Of a stretch of 64,000 nt of DNA, positions 31,253-43,684 are shown one piece after another. This DNA comes from Nageia nagi. Its lineage: Eukaryota; Pinophyta. Each line of letters begins with the position of its first letter. Position 1 is the stretch's first letter. Where the stretch lies: the NCBI GenBank assembly GCA_050084985.1, contig JBITNC010000002.1, positions 35,092,001 through 35,156,000 of the forward strand. Reading direction: 5' to 3'. The notes beneath the pieces were generated by a model. That model was not told where the DNA came from. It did not search any database and saw nothing but the letters and a program-made list of their open reading frames with translations. A program made the translations under genes and the position numbers.

Positions 31253-33240
31253 CTAAGGGACGTCATTGATTATGTGGGGGCTGAGAATGTTGTCCAACTA
31301 AAATCTAAATAATAAAAATTTTATTAAGATTCTATTTCATTTTGGTTTATTATATTTTGTGCATGTTATATATTTTATTTAAATTTTTAATAATTAATTC
31401 ATCTTTATTTAAATTTTATAGTTGTGCAATTGCATGTTTTTACAGATAATGTTGTTGCATATGTTTTGATAGGGAGCATGATTGAGGTTGAATACCCCAC
31501 CATTGCTTAGACTCCTTGTGCTGCATATGTCCTTGATTTAATTCTTAAGGACATTGGAAATACTAATTAGGTCAAGAGTGTTGTAGAAAAAGCAAAAAAC
31601 ATCACCAAGTTTATTTACAATCATTCTTGGATTCTCTATTTGATGACGATAGACTTCACAAAGGGAAGGGACCTCATACGTTCTAGTAAATTTTCTAACA
31701 TTTCTTAATTTTTTTAATTTTCATTTCATTTATTTTTAGCATTTTAAATTTTTCATTAGAATAAATCTTTGAATGTTGCAACTTGCATGCAAGGGTTACA
31801 CAATTTGCAACATCATTTCCTTCATTGCAAAGTATTTATAACAAACGAACTGCATTGAAGCAAATGTTTATTTCCAGTAAGTGAATGGAGTCCAGATATG
31901 CACATGAACCAAATAGCATGAATTTCATCAATATAGTTTTCGATGATTATTAGATAGCAACTAGTCAAGTTATTAGGGTATAATCTATTTAAAAATTTTA
32001 ACATTTTTACCATCAATATTTAATAAATTATTTTTTATTTTTCTATGGAGTAGTTGTAAGAGGCGATGGATAGGGCCAAGGAGGCCATAGAGGCTTTCTA
32101 TGTTCATGATGCCACGAAAGATATGATAGATCTTAGGTGGAATGACCAATTGGATAACCCTCTACATGCAACGAGGTTGTACTTGAACCCATGTTCTTCT
32201 ATGGATAGAGATTTGACCCTTTGAATGGGAAGATTAATCAAAGCATCCACTATTAAATTATTAATGAAGAGTTGCTTACTAGATATTAATTTCGATACTC
32301 AAGAATCAAATTTTATTTTAATTTTAACTTTATTTTGATAAGCATTTATAAGTTTTCACATGACCATTAAATGTTTAATGTCTGATGTGAAAACTAGACG
32401 TATAATTTTAAACAAAGAGATCCAAGACTACAAAAGAACACAAAGTTACTTGTTTTCATCTCCAAAATGTGCACTAATGAATTATTACAAACTTAAACAA
32501 ATTAAAAAAAAATTATGTGAACTAATGCTAAAAATGACATTTGTAATTCTATTTTTTTAAGTGAATTAATGAATTGTTAAAAAACTTAAACAAATTAAAA
32601 ATTGACAATGTTAATTTTTTTTTCAAATCTATGAAAGGAGGATTATGATGGTAGTACAACTCTTCAAAAAGTGGCTATCAAAATCTTATCCCAAACATTT
32701 AATAATGTTGGGTGTGAACGAAACTAAAACATTTTTAAACATATTCATTCAAAGAAGCATACTAAGCTTATCTAAAAGTACTAGTATGATTTAGTTTTTG
32801 TGCAACACAAATTTCAATTCCATTTTAAATTTATTGAACTATTAATAAAACATTAAAATTGGATGAAATTGATACAAATGGACCATCATGTTTGAAAGAT
32901 GTGCCTAAAGATATTAGAGCTAAATTATAGAGATTCTAATTTTCATTTTTCAATTTAATAATAAGTTAAACCTTGTTAACCTATTAAATTTGAATATTCA
33001 ATATATTGTAATTTTTTTTTTTTTATGGATTTTACAAATTCAAGATTTTGATTTTATCAATGAAGATGTTGATTCATTAGAAAAAGCTATTGCAATAGCA
33101 AAAAAAGAGTAAAGGGTTAAAAAGGATACAGAAAAGGCTAAAGAGAGAATTAAAATCTCAACCACAAGTAAAAGATCCATCATATTCCTAAGAAGTAGAA
33201 AATGATGAAAAAGCAACAACCTCAAATAGGATTAAAGCAA
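31253..33240 (+). pseudogene. hAT transposase pseudogene, segment 3 (catalytic and dimerisation parts)
   Basis: Reads GAENVVQL up to ~31310. After an intron-like gap with acceptor TTTTATAG (~31420) it continues VFTDNVVAYVLIGSMIEVEYP, TPCAAYVLDLILKDIG, KAKNITKFIYNHSW and FTKGRDLIR. After a second gap (acceptor ~31758) come ALKQMFIS and MESRYAHEPNSMNF. Then come MDRAKEAIEAFY and RWNDQLDNPLHATRLYLNP (32065-32220) and the C-terminal hAT dimerisation motif LQKVAIKILSQTFNNVGCERN with HIHSKKHTKL and LVFVQHKF (32655-32820). An acidic/basic tail follows to ~33240. Stops and frameshifts throughout; dead. The gaps look like original introns. Confidence 0.8.
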
Positions 33241-33644
33241 TTGCAACATAAAAGAAATTGAAAAAGGGAAAACAAATTAGAATTTACATAAATGTTTCAG
33301 TTCAGATTTTATTTGTTGAACATGGAAATCTTTGATGTGTTTTGAACCTTTTAATCCTTCAAAGTTAAGTATTCAATACGTAATACAAAACTGAAAACTC
33401 TAAAATTTCTAATGCTAGCAACTACATTATGTTTTCACAAGTTTGGTTTGGCTAAAACCACATTTTACAACTAAGGAAACAAAGAATAACCACCACCTAA
33501 ATCTACCTTGCATAAGATCAAAAGAGCTGAACGCAAATTTTGATAAAGAAACCAGCAGAGACAAAATATGTGACCGATTAAAGATTTTCAATCCAGACAC
33601 ATGTAGCTAAATATAGTAATATGTTCCCACAGCTATTGTTAACA
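33241..33644. other. Spacer between hAT remnant and eRF1 locus
   Basis: No ORF or RNA gene seen. The 3' end of the hAT element should be here, but no terminal repeat could be matched to its 5' side. Confidence 0.35.
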
Positions 33645-33922
33645 AAGAGTATAGCTCAAAGAAGTTTAATTCACAATAATAGAAATATCAGTAGTGTATA
33701 CTAAATTTCATTTAAATCCAACCACCTTAATAAATATCAGGTTCTGTAGTACCCACAATCTGCAACATATAACATTAACAGTTGGAAGTATAGCTCAAAG
33801 AAGTTCAATTTACCCTACCTAGAAATATCAGCAATGCCTATTCTAAACATTATTTTAATTTGAACATTCATAATAGATATCAAGTTCTATAGTACCCACA
33901 ATCTGCAAACTATAACAGTTGA
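33645..33922. repeat. Tandem duplication, ~140-bp period, downstream of eRF1
   Basis: The phrase TATAGCTCAAAGAAGTT, then AGAAATATCAG and TAGTACCCACAATCTGCAA, occurs at ~33650-33775 and again at ~33790-33915. It lies 3' of the eRF1 coding region and may be part of its transcript or just beyond. Confidence 0.8.
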
Positions 33923-34039
33923 GCCATCAGATGACCATACTAGATGCAAATCTATATCATATGCTAAGAAAGAATTTGCTTTTAGAGCAAATGTAACGAT
34001 CACAACATCCACTCTGGATCCAGTCTCCCCAGCTAATCC

Positions 34040-34198
34040 CTGTTACAATACACAGATTGCAAGTGAATGAGAATTCCATATAAATAAAAATGAACCAAAA
34101 CTCAACTACAAAATTCAATAGAAATGGCAGAAAATTCAAGTCTCTTGCGAGGAATAGAAAGAAAATAATTGAAGTTCCAAGATTCGTAAAAATCATAC
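34040..34198 (-). other. Predicted 3'-UTR intron of eRF1
   Basis: On the minus strand a donor TG|GTATGA (GT at 34198-34197) and an acceptor GTATTGTAACAG|GG (AG at 34041-34040) delimit 159 bp, T-rich inside. The junction lies ~245 nt after the stop codon, far beyond the ~50-55 nt distance that makes an exon junction trigger nonsense-mediated decay. Splicing is predicted from sequence only. Confidence 0.5.
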
Positions 34199-34443
34199 CA
34201 GCCATATATTACAGGGATGTTGATTCCAAGCAGGCACGCATTTGCAATGCGGAATCCTATTATTTGTAGTACCCCATCCATTTTGACATAATCCCTTAGC
34301 GCAAAACACTGATGCCACGTTGCACTAATTTTACAGCAAATGCCGACCTTAAATTTGCATGTACTTAAAAGTTGAACGTCTGATAGTTCCATGCAATTTT
34401 CCGAGCTGCAGCCGGCATGCTGTAGATGAGGATTGGCTGACTG
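34199..34443 (-). other. In-frame readthrough extension after the eRF1 stop
   Basis: Starting directly after the eRF1 stop (34446-34444), the same frame has no stop for 81 codons up to the predicted 3'-UTR intron at 34198 (it contains MELSDVQLLSTCKFKVGICC). If the intron is removed as predicted, the frame meets TAG two codons past the junction. The stop context is TGA CAG TCA, fitting the CAR-YYA readthrough consensus known from tobamovirus-type leaky stops. In DNA this AT-rich, 81 open codons by chance are unusual. The extension resembles no protein I know. Confidence 0.55.
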
Positions 34444-35757
34444 TCATTCGGAATCTTCATATAAACCCTCTTCATCAGACACGTCATCAAAGGCCCTCAA
34501 ATCCAGCTGGTATCGAAGGATCCCACCAATACCACCAAATCCTCTACAGAATTGAGAGCCTTCTTGTGATTTGTTTGTCACAAATTCAAGACTACAACCA
34601 AATTTCTTGTATTCATTTGCAAACCATTCTAACAATGACATTTTCTCCTGAACTTCCAACTCAGCACCTGTGCTTGCATCCTTGAAATTATTTGTATTCT
34701 GCTCTCCTTCTTTGTTTAAGTGCTTAAAAACAATATCACCAGTGGATGCATTCTTCAAAGTAAATCTGTTAATGTCTAGGGACTCCCATACAATCAGGGT
34801 TTCGACAGCTCCCACCTTAAGTGCCTCTAATGTGTCATCAATGCCAAATACATACTTCCCTGTATCCTGGCTGATTTCTTCAAAATACTTTCCTATCAAC
34901 TTTTTTTCCTGAATAAACTTAACATTTGCTAAAATCTCAGCAGATAACTCGATAGCTTGATTGAATCCATTCTCTCCACCATATGACACATCAACAACAT
35001 TCAGTATCTTAACCTGAAGCCTAGCATCAAACATATCAGACTGGCTCAATTCTGTTTTAAAATCTGCAGATCCTGCTAAGATCAAACCTGAAACATTTGG
35101 TTGACTAGTTGCAGGATTAATGAAGAATTGAGTAGCCAACTCTGCCGTTTTCCGGACATAGTTGTGACGTTTCTCCATCCGAAGACGTGCAAAACGTAAG
35201 GCTGACTGTCCTCCTCTTCCATGTTTTTTAGGCAAATCAACAGTGAATTTGTGAAGAACTTCACGGGTGTTACCACTCAAAGTACCAAATAGAGTGCCAT
35301 TGCCATCCATGACGATAAATCCAAACTTTTCATCGGACTCCAAGAGTTCATTCAGTGCCTCTATGTGGAACTTGTTGTCACAAAGGTAGAGTGAAGCATT
35401 AATGGGCTTGAAAGGTTCAAAATCTATGGTAACTTTCTTTTCTTTGCCATCCTCTGTGACAATAGTTCCTGTGTACAACACCAATCCGTTGGGTGGAACC
35501 TTGTTATAGAGCTTCAGCCTTTGTTGAGCAGAAGTTATTGCTCCCAAAACAGACTGTCGATTAACTCTACTCTTAATGTTTGATGCAGTTCCAAACTCAT
35601 CACCAAGCATTTTCGTGACACGAGAAACCTGATCCCTTGGTGGCATTATCAAAGAAATCATGCTTGTACCATTACCTCTAGCAGATTCCAGAGCCTTAAT
35701 CAATTTTTTGATCTTCCATATCTCAATGTTCTTGTCGGTTTCTTGTGCATCTGCCAT
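34444..35757 (-). CDS. ERF1: Eukaryotic peptide chain release factor subunit 1 (eRF1)
   Basis: Cytosolic class-I release factor: recognises all three stop codons in the ribosomal A site and, with eRF3-GTP, triggers peptidyl-tRNA hydrolysis. An uninterrupted 437-codon ORF matches the usual plant length. The start is set at 35757 ([19 protein letters not shown]), the conserved plant N-terminus. A further in-frame ATG at 35823 would add 22 unconserved residues. The N domain has GTS (residues ~31-33), NIKS (TASNIKSRV, ~61-64) and YLCDNKF (~125-131) for stop-codon reading. The M domain has the catalytic GGQ ([11 protein letters not shown], ~180-185). The C domain, which binds eRF3, ends in the acidic tail [13 protein letters not shown]. 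The coding region has no intron, as usual for plant eRF1. It is intact and presumably functional. The stop is TGA in a leaky context (see extension). Confidence 0.98.
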   Translation of the reverse strand: MADAQETDKNIEIWKIKKLIKALESARGNGTSMISLIMPPRDQVSRVTKMLGDEFGTASNIKSRVNRQSVLGAITSAQQRLKLYNKVPPNGLVLYTGTIVTEDGKEKKVTIDFEPFKPINASLYLCDNKFHIEALNELLESDEKFGFIVMDGNGTLFGTLSGNTREVLHKFTVDLPKKHGRGGQSALRFARLRMEKRHNYVRKTAELATQFFINPATSQPNVSGLILAGSADFKTELSQSDMFDARLQVKILNVVDVSYGGENGFNQAIELSAEILANVKFIQEKKLIGKYFEEISQDTGKYVFGIDDTLEALKVGAVETLIVWESLDINRFTLKNASTGDIVFKHLNKEGEQNTNNFKDASTGAELEVQEKMSLLEWFANEYKKFGCSLEFVTNKSQEGSQFCRGFGGIGGILRYQLDLRAFDDVSDEEGLYEDSE

Positions 35758-35859
35758 CTTTGACAAAGGACTACTTTTAACTTTTAATTGAACCTGTAGA
35801 TGACTTGAACTTAAAGTAGACAATAACCTTTATAATGGACAGGCAAGAGGTTTCCAAAC

Positions 35860-37935
35860 CTGAAAAACCATCCAATAAATCATAAACACAAAGTAGATTA
35901 AAGAGTACTTCTGATAGGAATACTCTACACAGTCGAAAGCACTTCAAACTGCAACTTCAAGAGACATTATATGGTTATAATGAAGGAATCGGAAAACAAA
36001 AAGCACAATACAAGATCAAAATAAAAACACTGTAAACGATTTAACTGATATTTATAACTGTTTCAAGTTTTAACTAGAGATTAAACCTGCCAAAATTACA
36101 ATTGTTAATTTTACAAGCAGAATTCCAACAACTGCAATAATTTGTTTATAAATAAATCAAGTAGACATATAAATCACAAAACACTAGTATTTTTAGCTTC
36201 CAATGTGCTAATTGAAATAATCCATTCCATGAATAATAAACATTACTTGAATATAAGGGAAAAAAAAACAAGTAAATATTGAAGACCAGGAATAAAAATA
36301 AGTGTGACTTTCAGTTCATATATGGAGACCAGACATCATGCTTACTTTGAATAAAAGCACAACCATGGATTTTGATGTTGTAACTTGTAAATTAAAAGGA
36401 CCAAAGAAATTATACAACACAAATTCAAAGCACTATTTAGATAAACAAAACACAATTACTACAACCTTAAATTATTTTAAATATACCTATGTTCCACAAA
36501 AAATATTGTGAACAGACTTATTAACCATATTTATCTCTGAGGTGTTTAGCCGTTATGAAACTTAGAATTTAGGATAATATAGGCATATAGGAGCTTAGTG
36601 GTTGTCAGGTGTGAAATTAAGAAAAAGTGTTTAGGGATTTGTTTTGGTTAAAGTTAGAAATGCAATTTCTACCCATAAATAAAAATGGAGATGCTGCCAA
36701 GAACACAGGCCAAACCTGAGAGTTATTTCCAATAAAAAGCAGGCCAGAGAAAACACAATTGGACACGAACTGAATAAAACGTAAGAATGTACCTTTAAGT
36801 GAAGTAGAACATAGAAATTAACATTAGCTATAGGGGTGGAAGAATTTGGATGAGAAGAATGAAAAACTAATTTGGGCCTGTTGTGGGCTTGAACAAAGGA
36901 ATGAAATAAGGTATACTAAGGAATATTCAAAAGCTACGGAAAAAACTGATGAAAAAATTATGTTGGCCTGTTGTGGACCATATAAACTTCTAAAGAATAG
37001 TGGAGTAGAATACATGCTTAATCTTCCTTATTTTTGAAAGTTTGTGGTTCTCTATGGTCCAGTCGTAGGACTCCAGTATCTGAGATGAATTTATTCCAAA
37101 AGAGGAGAATGCACAAACAACCTGAATCATTTGATCATCATAAATGAAATGGTCCGTGTTAGACAAAATCAAAAAAAAGTTCAGTGGTTCCAAAGTTTTG
37201 GGCCATTTTCCAGAGCTAACATAAGGGTTCACAACCAAGAAGAAAAAATAATCACAGATTCATTATATTTGCAAGGTAGTCTTCTATTTCAAGTTATTTG
37301 TATAGCATACAAATATACATTTTCTTCTCCAAATGTTCAAATAAAGCTACAAGTGCATATAATACAACACACAACTTACAATAATCCAAAGTCTACTGAT
37401 TTATTTTATTCCAACCACTTTATAAGAATGCTGAAGAGTAAGATACATCTTATTATATACTTAAAAAATACAAACAGATTACTCAAGAATGTAATAAACA
37501 CAAAATCTCTATACGCGAAATTTATAAACTCTCAGCTTGATATTAAAACCTTACACAGAACCGAAATTTATCAAGAATGATTTTCAAAAGAGATGAAATT
37601 TACCCTAACAGGACCAAAAATATCACAAAAATCCATGAAAAACAAAAATTTAAACAAAAAAAAAAATTTAAAACTCTACAAAATCTTTGAATCTAACCCT
37701 ACCAAAATTCAAAAATTCCAATAGCAAATCAAAAAATAGATATCGACACTAAACATATGAAACCGTAAAATCCACACCAGTCGCAACAAAACAATTACAA
37801 AAACCCGTCACAATAGCCTAATAAATTATAAAGCCTGAAAAAACAATTCCAAAAATCATCAAAACCCTAAAAAACTCATCAAGATCCAGAAAATTACCTC
37901 AAAATCCTAAAAGAAACAGAAATGTATGATCTTAC
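35860..37935 (-). other. Predicted 5'-UTR intron of eRF1 (~2.1 kb)
   Basis: The minus strand has a donor TTTG|GTAAGATC (GT at 37935-37934) and an acceptor GGTTTTTCAG|GTTTGG (AG at 35861-35860). Between them there is no coding frame worth noting, only AT-rich sequence with many T-rich stretches on the transcribed strand, as in plant introns. A long leader intron is common in plant translation-factor genes. Other donors in the same area (for example GAG|GTAATT near 37897) are possible. Confidence 0.45.
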
Positions 37936-38017
37936 CAAATAAAAAATTCAGAACCCCCAACTGCGAACGGCGATCCTGATAAACGTATGTAGAGAGGAAT
38001 AATTATATCATATCATA
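37936..38017 (-). other. Predicted first (non-coding) exon of eRF1
   Basis: About 80 bases between the telo-box and the predicted donor, higher in GC than the flanks (GATCGCCGTTCGCAGTTGGG on the minus strand). It has no ATG-led frame of note. The exact transcription start is unknown. Confidence 0.4.
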
Positions 38018-38026
38018 TTAGGGTTT
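38018..38026 (-). promoter_or_regulatory. Telo-box in the eRF1 promoter
   Basis: The minus strand reads AAACCCTAA. This interstitial telomere-like motif is found close to the start site of many plant genes for translation factors and ribosomal proteins and supports their expression in growing cells. An A/T-rich stretch (ATATGATATGATATAATT) follows it. Its position just upstream of the predicted first exon is as expected. Confidence 0.65.
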
Positions 38027-38039
38027 ACCAATAAAATAT

Positions 38040-39049
38040 GTCACGGACCTCAATATCCTCAATTGCAATAGAGTTAGTTGAGATTTGAAATCCGCGAATT
38101 TTAATAGTATAATGTATTCTAACATACGTGTCACGTAATATTATAATATTTATTTTTGTGGAATTAATAGGGTGAAGTAGTTTGTCTTCTTGTTGAAAAT
38201 TATAACTAGCAATTATAATATTTTTTATTAATTTTTTTTTAATTGTTATTTTTATTTTTTGTTGTTGTTGCTCTTGCATCATTATTATTAATTTTTTGTT
38301 GTTGTTGTTGTTATTATATTTGAAATTTATAATTTATGTTTTTAATTTATAGTTAAGATTAAATAGTTAAATATGATTTAATCTAACGAATAATTAATAG
38401 TTTTTAAATCAAGACTTTAGATTATTAGATTTTTTATTAGATTGAGGAAACAATAAGTTCATTACACTTTTAGATGCCTTTTCATGGGTTTGAAGCATGC
38501 TCCTCACTTCCATTATAACCTCCAGTACATCGAGTAAATGGTTTACATGTTCTAGAGAGCTAATGTGATACACCCTTGATTCCACGAGCCCTCGAAACTT
38601 GAACCCAAGTCTCCATGCCCAAACTAAACATCTCCACTAACAAGTCAAGCCCCTTGGGTTGGACCATTACATTTCACCTTGGAGACTATTTGAGATTTAC
38701 ATATGTGCATTGTGTTGTTTGCTTGATACAATTCCACCTTCCTTGTTTATGTTCCTCCACATCCACGCTCCTCTCTAGTAAACTATACATCACCCAACAC
38801 ACACCCACATCTTCATTTTCAAACATCTTTACAAGAAGTGATACATAGAAAAAAAATAAACAAAAATTATTTAGGTATTATATTTACCTACTATAATGGA
38901 CAAAATATCCCTTTATAATTCAACGAGATATCTTTTCGTGGCATATGATAAGATTAGGTTACCAAAGATATGGCTTTCCTTGATATGCATTGACATTATT
39001 TCACCAAATACAACAAATAGCAGTTTGTAATAAAACCAGATCAATTCAT
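38040..39049. other. Spacer upstream of eRF1
   Basis: AT-rich, with TTG/TTA microsatellite-like runs at ~38215-38330 (TTGTTGTTGTTGTT). No ORF that I accept as a gene. Confidence 0.4.
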
Positions 39050-39425
39050 ATCCCCAGCATCCTCAAAGCATGCGTGAAATTGGGAGATCTGTAACAGGGT
39101 TCATACATACATCAAAGACTCTTTAAAAGCATATAATTTATGTCACATGTTGTGGTTATGAATGCCCTAGTTGACATGCATGTAAAATGTGGAAGCTTAG
39201 AGAAGGCACATGAATTGTTGGACAAGATGCATGATGCAAACATAGTTTCATGGAATGCAATGATTGCAGGATATTAAGAAAATGAATATGTTGAAAGGGC
39301 TCGTGAATTGTTTGATAAGATTCATGATGCAAATACAGTTTCATAAAATGCAATGATCATTGGATATGCAAAAAATGGATACATTGAAAAGACTCGTGAA
39401 TTGTTTGATAAGATGCATGACAGAA
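39050..39425 (+). pseudogene. PPR-protein pseudogene fragment
   Basis: The plus strand carries pieces of a PLS-class pentatricopeptide repeat protein. They are PSILKACVKLGDL, then after a frameshift VVMNALVDMHVKCGSLEKAHELLDKMH, IVSWNAMIAGY, ERARELFDKIHD, NAMIIGYAKNGYIEKTREL and FDKMH. These proteins bind organellar RNA. In-frame stops (GATATTAAG, TTTCATAAA) and loss of both ends show it is dead. Two of the repeats are nearly identical (ERARELFDKIHD / EKTRELFDKMHD), either original repeats or a late duplication. Confidence 0.85.
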
Positions 39426-42400
39426 CACGTTTCATAATGCACATGCAGTGAGGATGAGTTGGTAGGGGCAGGGGCACGTAGTCAACCAACACATTCATAA
39501 CATAACATACAATTTTGCAAGAAGCAATGGATTGAAGTGACTAAAAACGATGAACGTTACAATGAAAAAACTAAGATCACTTTCAATCGACAAATTGAAA
39601 TTATCTTGCATGCTATTGTGTAAAACTCTAAGTCATCGATTTAAAGCAAATGTTTTGTTTACCATAGGGAACGCCTTAGGTGTGATAAAAGGGAAAATTA
39701 ATGATCAAAGAAGATCAAGAATATTAAAACTTTGTTGGTCCCACTACATCTGATGTGGGTCTAGATCATCTTTAATTGAGATTATTTGATACACATCGTA
39801 AAGATATAATATATTTATATAAGTTTTTTTTTTTTAATGGTAAATTTATTAAAAGAATTTTTTATATTTGAATTCAAAACTTATAATTACAAAAATTGAT
39901 ATTCAAGATATTGTATTTGATTTATATTTTAAATATTCATTGTATTGGTCAAGAATTCACTAATCTTATGTATCTCACATAGTACAGTAACCTTCCAATA
40001 ATAGCAAATAACCATAGTTGATGAGGAATTTGGTACATATTGAGTTTGATATCTGAGTTTGTAATTATCCTACACCAGTGGTTCCTCTTCTTTATAATTG
40101 GATACATTTGAGAAAATATTTTGCATTTTAAGCTCTTAAGATAGTATTTAGTTGTTGCTTGATCAACATAACCATATTTTCATTTGGTTGGTCATTATTA
40201 ATGATTTCATACCAATCAAACACATGTTTTTTTAGTACCAATTTTATATTTGGACTTAGGTGGTGTAGCTCTAGTCATTTTTTATTGGTTGGATCGAATG
40301 TTCCTTTTATTTTGAAATAATCATCACAATGGTTTTCTTCAATCAAGATGCACTTGGCATTTGAAGGATACACAACATTCGTTTGTTGAGGATTATGCAC
40401 AATCGACTCTTTATGTTCATTGGAATGGTGTCAATAATTTCCTTAAGCATTAATGAAGGGACCATTAAAATTATTTGAAGATAAGCATCTCTCTTCCTCC
40501 ATTAAGTAACAAGGGCATGCACAATCGACTCGTGATGTTCATTGGCAAGTGTTATTTTTAAAGATCCTTAACCCGCACAAAGATCTTAGGATGGGAATGT
40601 CTTTGCTTTAAGTGTTCATATTGTTGATAGCTAAAATAACAAAGAGAAAAGCTATCATATTTGGCATTTTGGATCCAGTCTCCACATTTGAAGGCTAGTG
40701 TAATAGACATGAGTTAAAGAGAGTAAGTCTTCATTTAAATTACCAACCATACTTTGCTCAAATTTGAACTTTTAGATAAGTTTTCTTCAATTTATACATC
40801 CATATGTTGGAAGCAATCAATCGAATTACTGATTTTTGCAAAAAAAATATTCTTTCCATAATTGTAATGGAAGAACATAAAGATTTTCTTAGATCAAGTA
40901 ACCTTTACTATCTTCCACAAGGGGGTTGAAATTAGGTAATCATGAACACATAAAAATATCTTACTTATCATAGAGCCACTTATGCCTTCTTTTGAAAACC
41001 TTATTTATGTCCTTGTTATCCATGAAGTACATGAAAAAAAATTCAACATTTTTATTATTGAGATTTAATATTTGAAATCTTATGTGACTTTCAACTTTGC
41101 AATTTGTTGTCTTTATGTAATTTGACATTAATTATGTTCTCTTTAGTGGTTTGAGGTTGAATTGCATATTTGAATTATTGACATTTCAAGTCCAATCTGT
41201 AGGACCCATCTTCATAATTACTAAATAAAGAAAATAAAGTGAAACCTTCTTCAAATAGAGATTAGTAATACCCAATTTTATAAGATCAATGTTGGTCCTC
41301 TATCATTATAAAATACTAAAAACATAAATATAGTTAAATTTTACATAAAAATATCTTTCCAACAATATAAAGAACATGAAAAATCGTGTAATTATGTTGA
41401 TATATTATATGATATTGTCCACTATCTAAGATATCTACAATATTATTTTAAACTTGACAAGGTTTAATTGCATCAAGAAATTTTTACGTCAAAGTGTATC
41501 CCTCTTATACCTAAGTTCACATCAAATTTTAATTGTTATTTTACAAGCTATAGAAGATGAAGTTTTCAAGAAGCCTAAAAGATATGAGATCCTGGTTGAT
41601 TTAGATTAAAAATTAATTTCAAATATTATTATATAAACCATTAGAACATTTTCTTAGGTTCATCATATTTTACATGTACAACTTTGTATATATATAATAA
41701 AAGAAATTACCATAGTATAATTCATAATTATTCGACCAATGAATGCAAATACATAAATAATTAATAATAATTGACCTAACAAATTAGGATTCATAGTAAT
41801 GAAAAATAGTAGTCATAAAGTTATCCATATACGAAAGATAGTTAAACAATAAACACTTATGTACTTGGATTTGAAAGTTTACTAGTCCAAATGAATCCTT
41901 GAATCATTTCTCGAAGTGAACTTATTAATCCAAGATTTGGTAGGGATTCATGATTATTGTGAATATTTGAGAGGGCTAGAGTCAATTTTGATGATGATAA
42001 AGCTCCCCTCATATTTTAGAGACAAAGACCATTAGTTGAAGTGAAAGAAGAATGAAAAACATGCATTATACCTAAACCAAAAGAACCATTAATGGGTCTA
42101 AGAATGATACTATTAGATTCAGCCACAAGATTTGGTTCAAACCATAAAAACAACATGAATATCAATCTTGGATAGGAAAATACTTTTGATATTTATCTTA
42201 TTCTAGATGAATTTTTATCTCACAACTTATGATGATTGTTGGATGGTATTAGAATACTAGATTTTTAGTTTGGTTGTTTTAATGGGACTCAAAATGATTT
42301 GTAATGATAGGACATATTATCAAATATTACTGCAAAGATGTAGTAATAACTTCCTTAATGATTTTATCTTGCATTGAAGATCATGGAGAGCTTATAGGAT

Positions 42401-43134
42401 ATTCACATATATATATTTGATAATTTATCATCAAATTGCTTGATTCTTTGAAATATAATTATGTTAATCCTTTATAACTTGTTATTTGAATTCAACTTGA
42501 ATATGCTAAGATTAACTCTTAGATTTTTAATTTCTTTTATCGTATTTACTCTCCAAATAATTATTATTTTGTATATATCCAATTTTGTACTTAAATAAAT
42601 ATTAACAATAAATTTATGTATCTACATTTTCACCCCTTTAAAGATGTGGTAGATACCTTAGGCCATATTTCCAATTCAATAAGAAAGAAAGATATTATAT
42701 ATATTGGGATACTTCCTTGATTATGGTGAACATTAAATAAATATGAGCTTTGTGTGTCTTGGTTTTCACCTTTCTTCTTACCTCTTTTACTTTTAATTTA
42801 TTTCGATGACCTTGGTTGGAATAAGGGATTTGAAACAAAATGATACCTAAAAAGAACAAAAAAAAGGGTCCTATGAGGGAGAATCTATTTGGAAGGCTTA
42901 GCACCTATATTAGGTTATATAATGGATATTAGTAATCCTTTATGGCAATCAAGCGCCCCCTTATTGATGTAACAATAAATGCATCATGATATAGCACAAT
43001 AAACAATGATGAATATGATAAACATTATATGGATCATCTACTTGAAGACTTTGTGATTATCAAATGGTAAATAAAATGATACCTTTATCAAGTTGTCACA
43101 AAATATCTTCTACTTCTCAAATAGTAAAATACAA
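39426..43134. other. AT-rich spacer without recognised genes
   Basis: No protein family could be assigned in either strand. A phrase (TGCACAATCGACTC, TGTTCATTGG) is repeated at ~40394 and ~40515. The remainder is AT-rich sequence probably derived from old repeats. Confidence 0.35.
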
Positions 43135-43260
43135 AATCATTTACCTAAGGGATATGCTAAAGCAACAAGGAATACCATTTATCATTAAATAAGACCAAGA
43201 GATTATTATTAAGATCATTTACCTAAGGGATATGCTAAAGCAACAAGGAATACCATTTAT
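43135..43260. repeat. Direct repeat of 47-48 bp, 78-bp spacing
   Basis: ATCATTTACCTAAGGGATAT and the following ~27 bases, ending ACCATTTAT, occur identically at ~43136-43182 and ~43214-43260, so the duplication is recent. Confidence 0.85.
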
Positions 43261-43499
43261 GCATTATAATTATTTACACCCCATGTGTTTTGCATTACAT
43301 GACCTTTGCAATTCATTTCATTTATTTTTTATTACGAAAGAAAAACTATAAAAGCGAATATATTGAAGAAGGGTCAAAACTTTAAGTCTTTAGCCTTTAT
43401 AAACAAGCAATATTTCTCTTTGTACATAATTCAAAAATATGACATATTTTTTGCCAAGAGTTTCATATTCTCTTAATTATCATTAAAATCTTATATTAA

Positions 43500-43660
43500 T
43501 GTCCATGGGTGATCAAATTAATAATTAAAGGGACTGTAGAAAAATACATATAATAAGATCAAGGATCACCTAATGCGACTCTAATTTGTAATAGAGAGTA
43601 TATGGGGGAAAACATAGCAAGTGATTTTTAAAGTGTTACATCCAGTAACTTTGATTGAAG
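43500..43660 (-). repeat. Dispersed repeat, copy 3 (reverse orientation)
   Basis: Its reverse complement aligns with 15175-15310 (GAGT-GCA-TTAGG, TTATATGTATTTTTCTA, TTTGATCACCCATGGACATTAATAT). It ends just before copia-B. Confidence 0.5.
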
Positions 43661-43684
43661 TTGATAAGACTACAAATGGAGAGT

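Noticed and set aside
34102-34392. Minus-strand 96-codon ORF after eRF1 as a separate gene
   Set aside because: It is in frame with the eRF1 stop and is better explained as part of the readthrough extension running into the predicted 3'-UTR intron.
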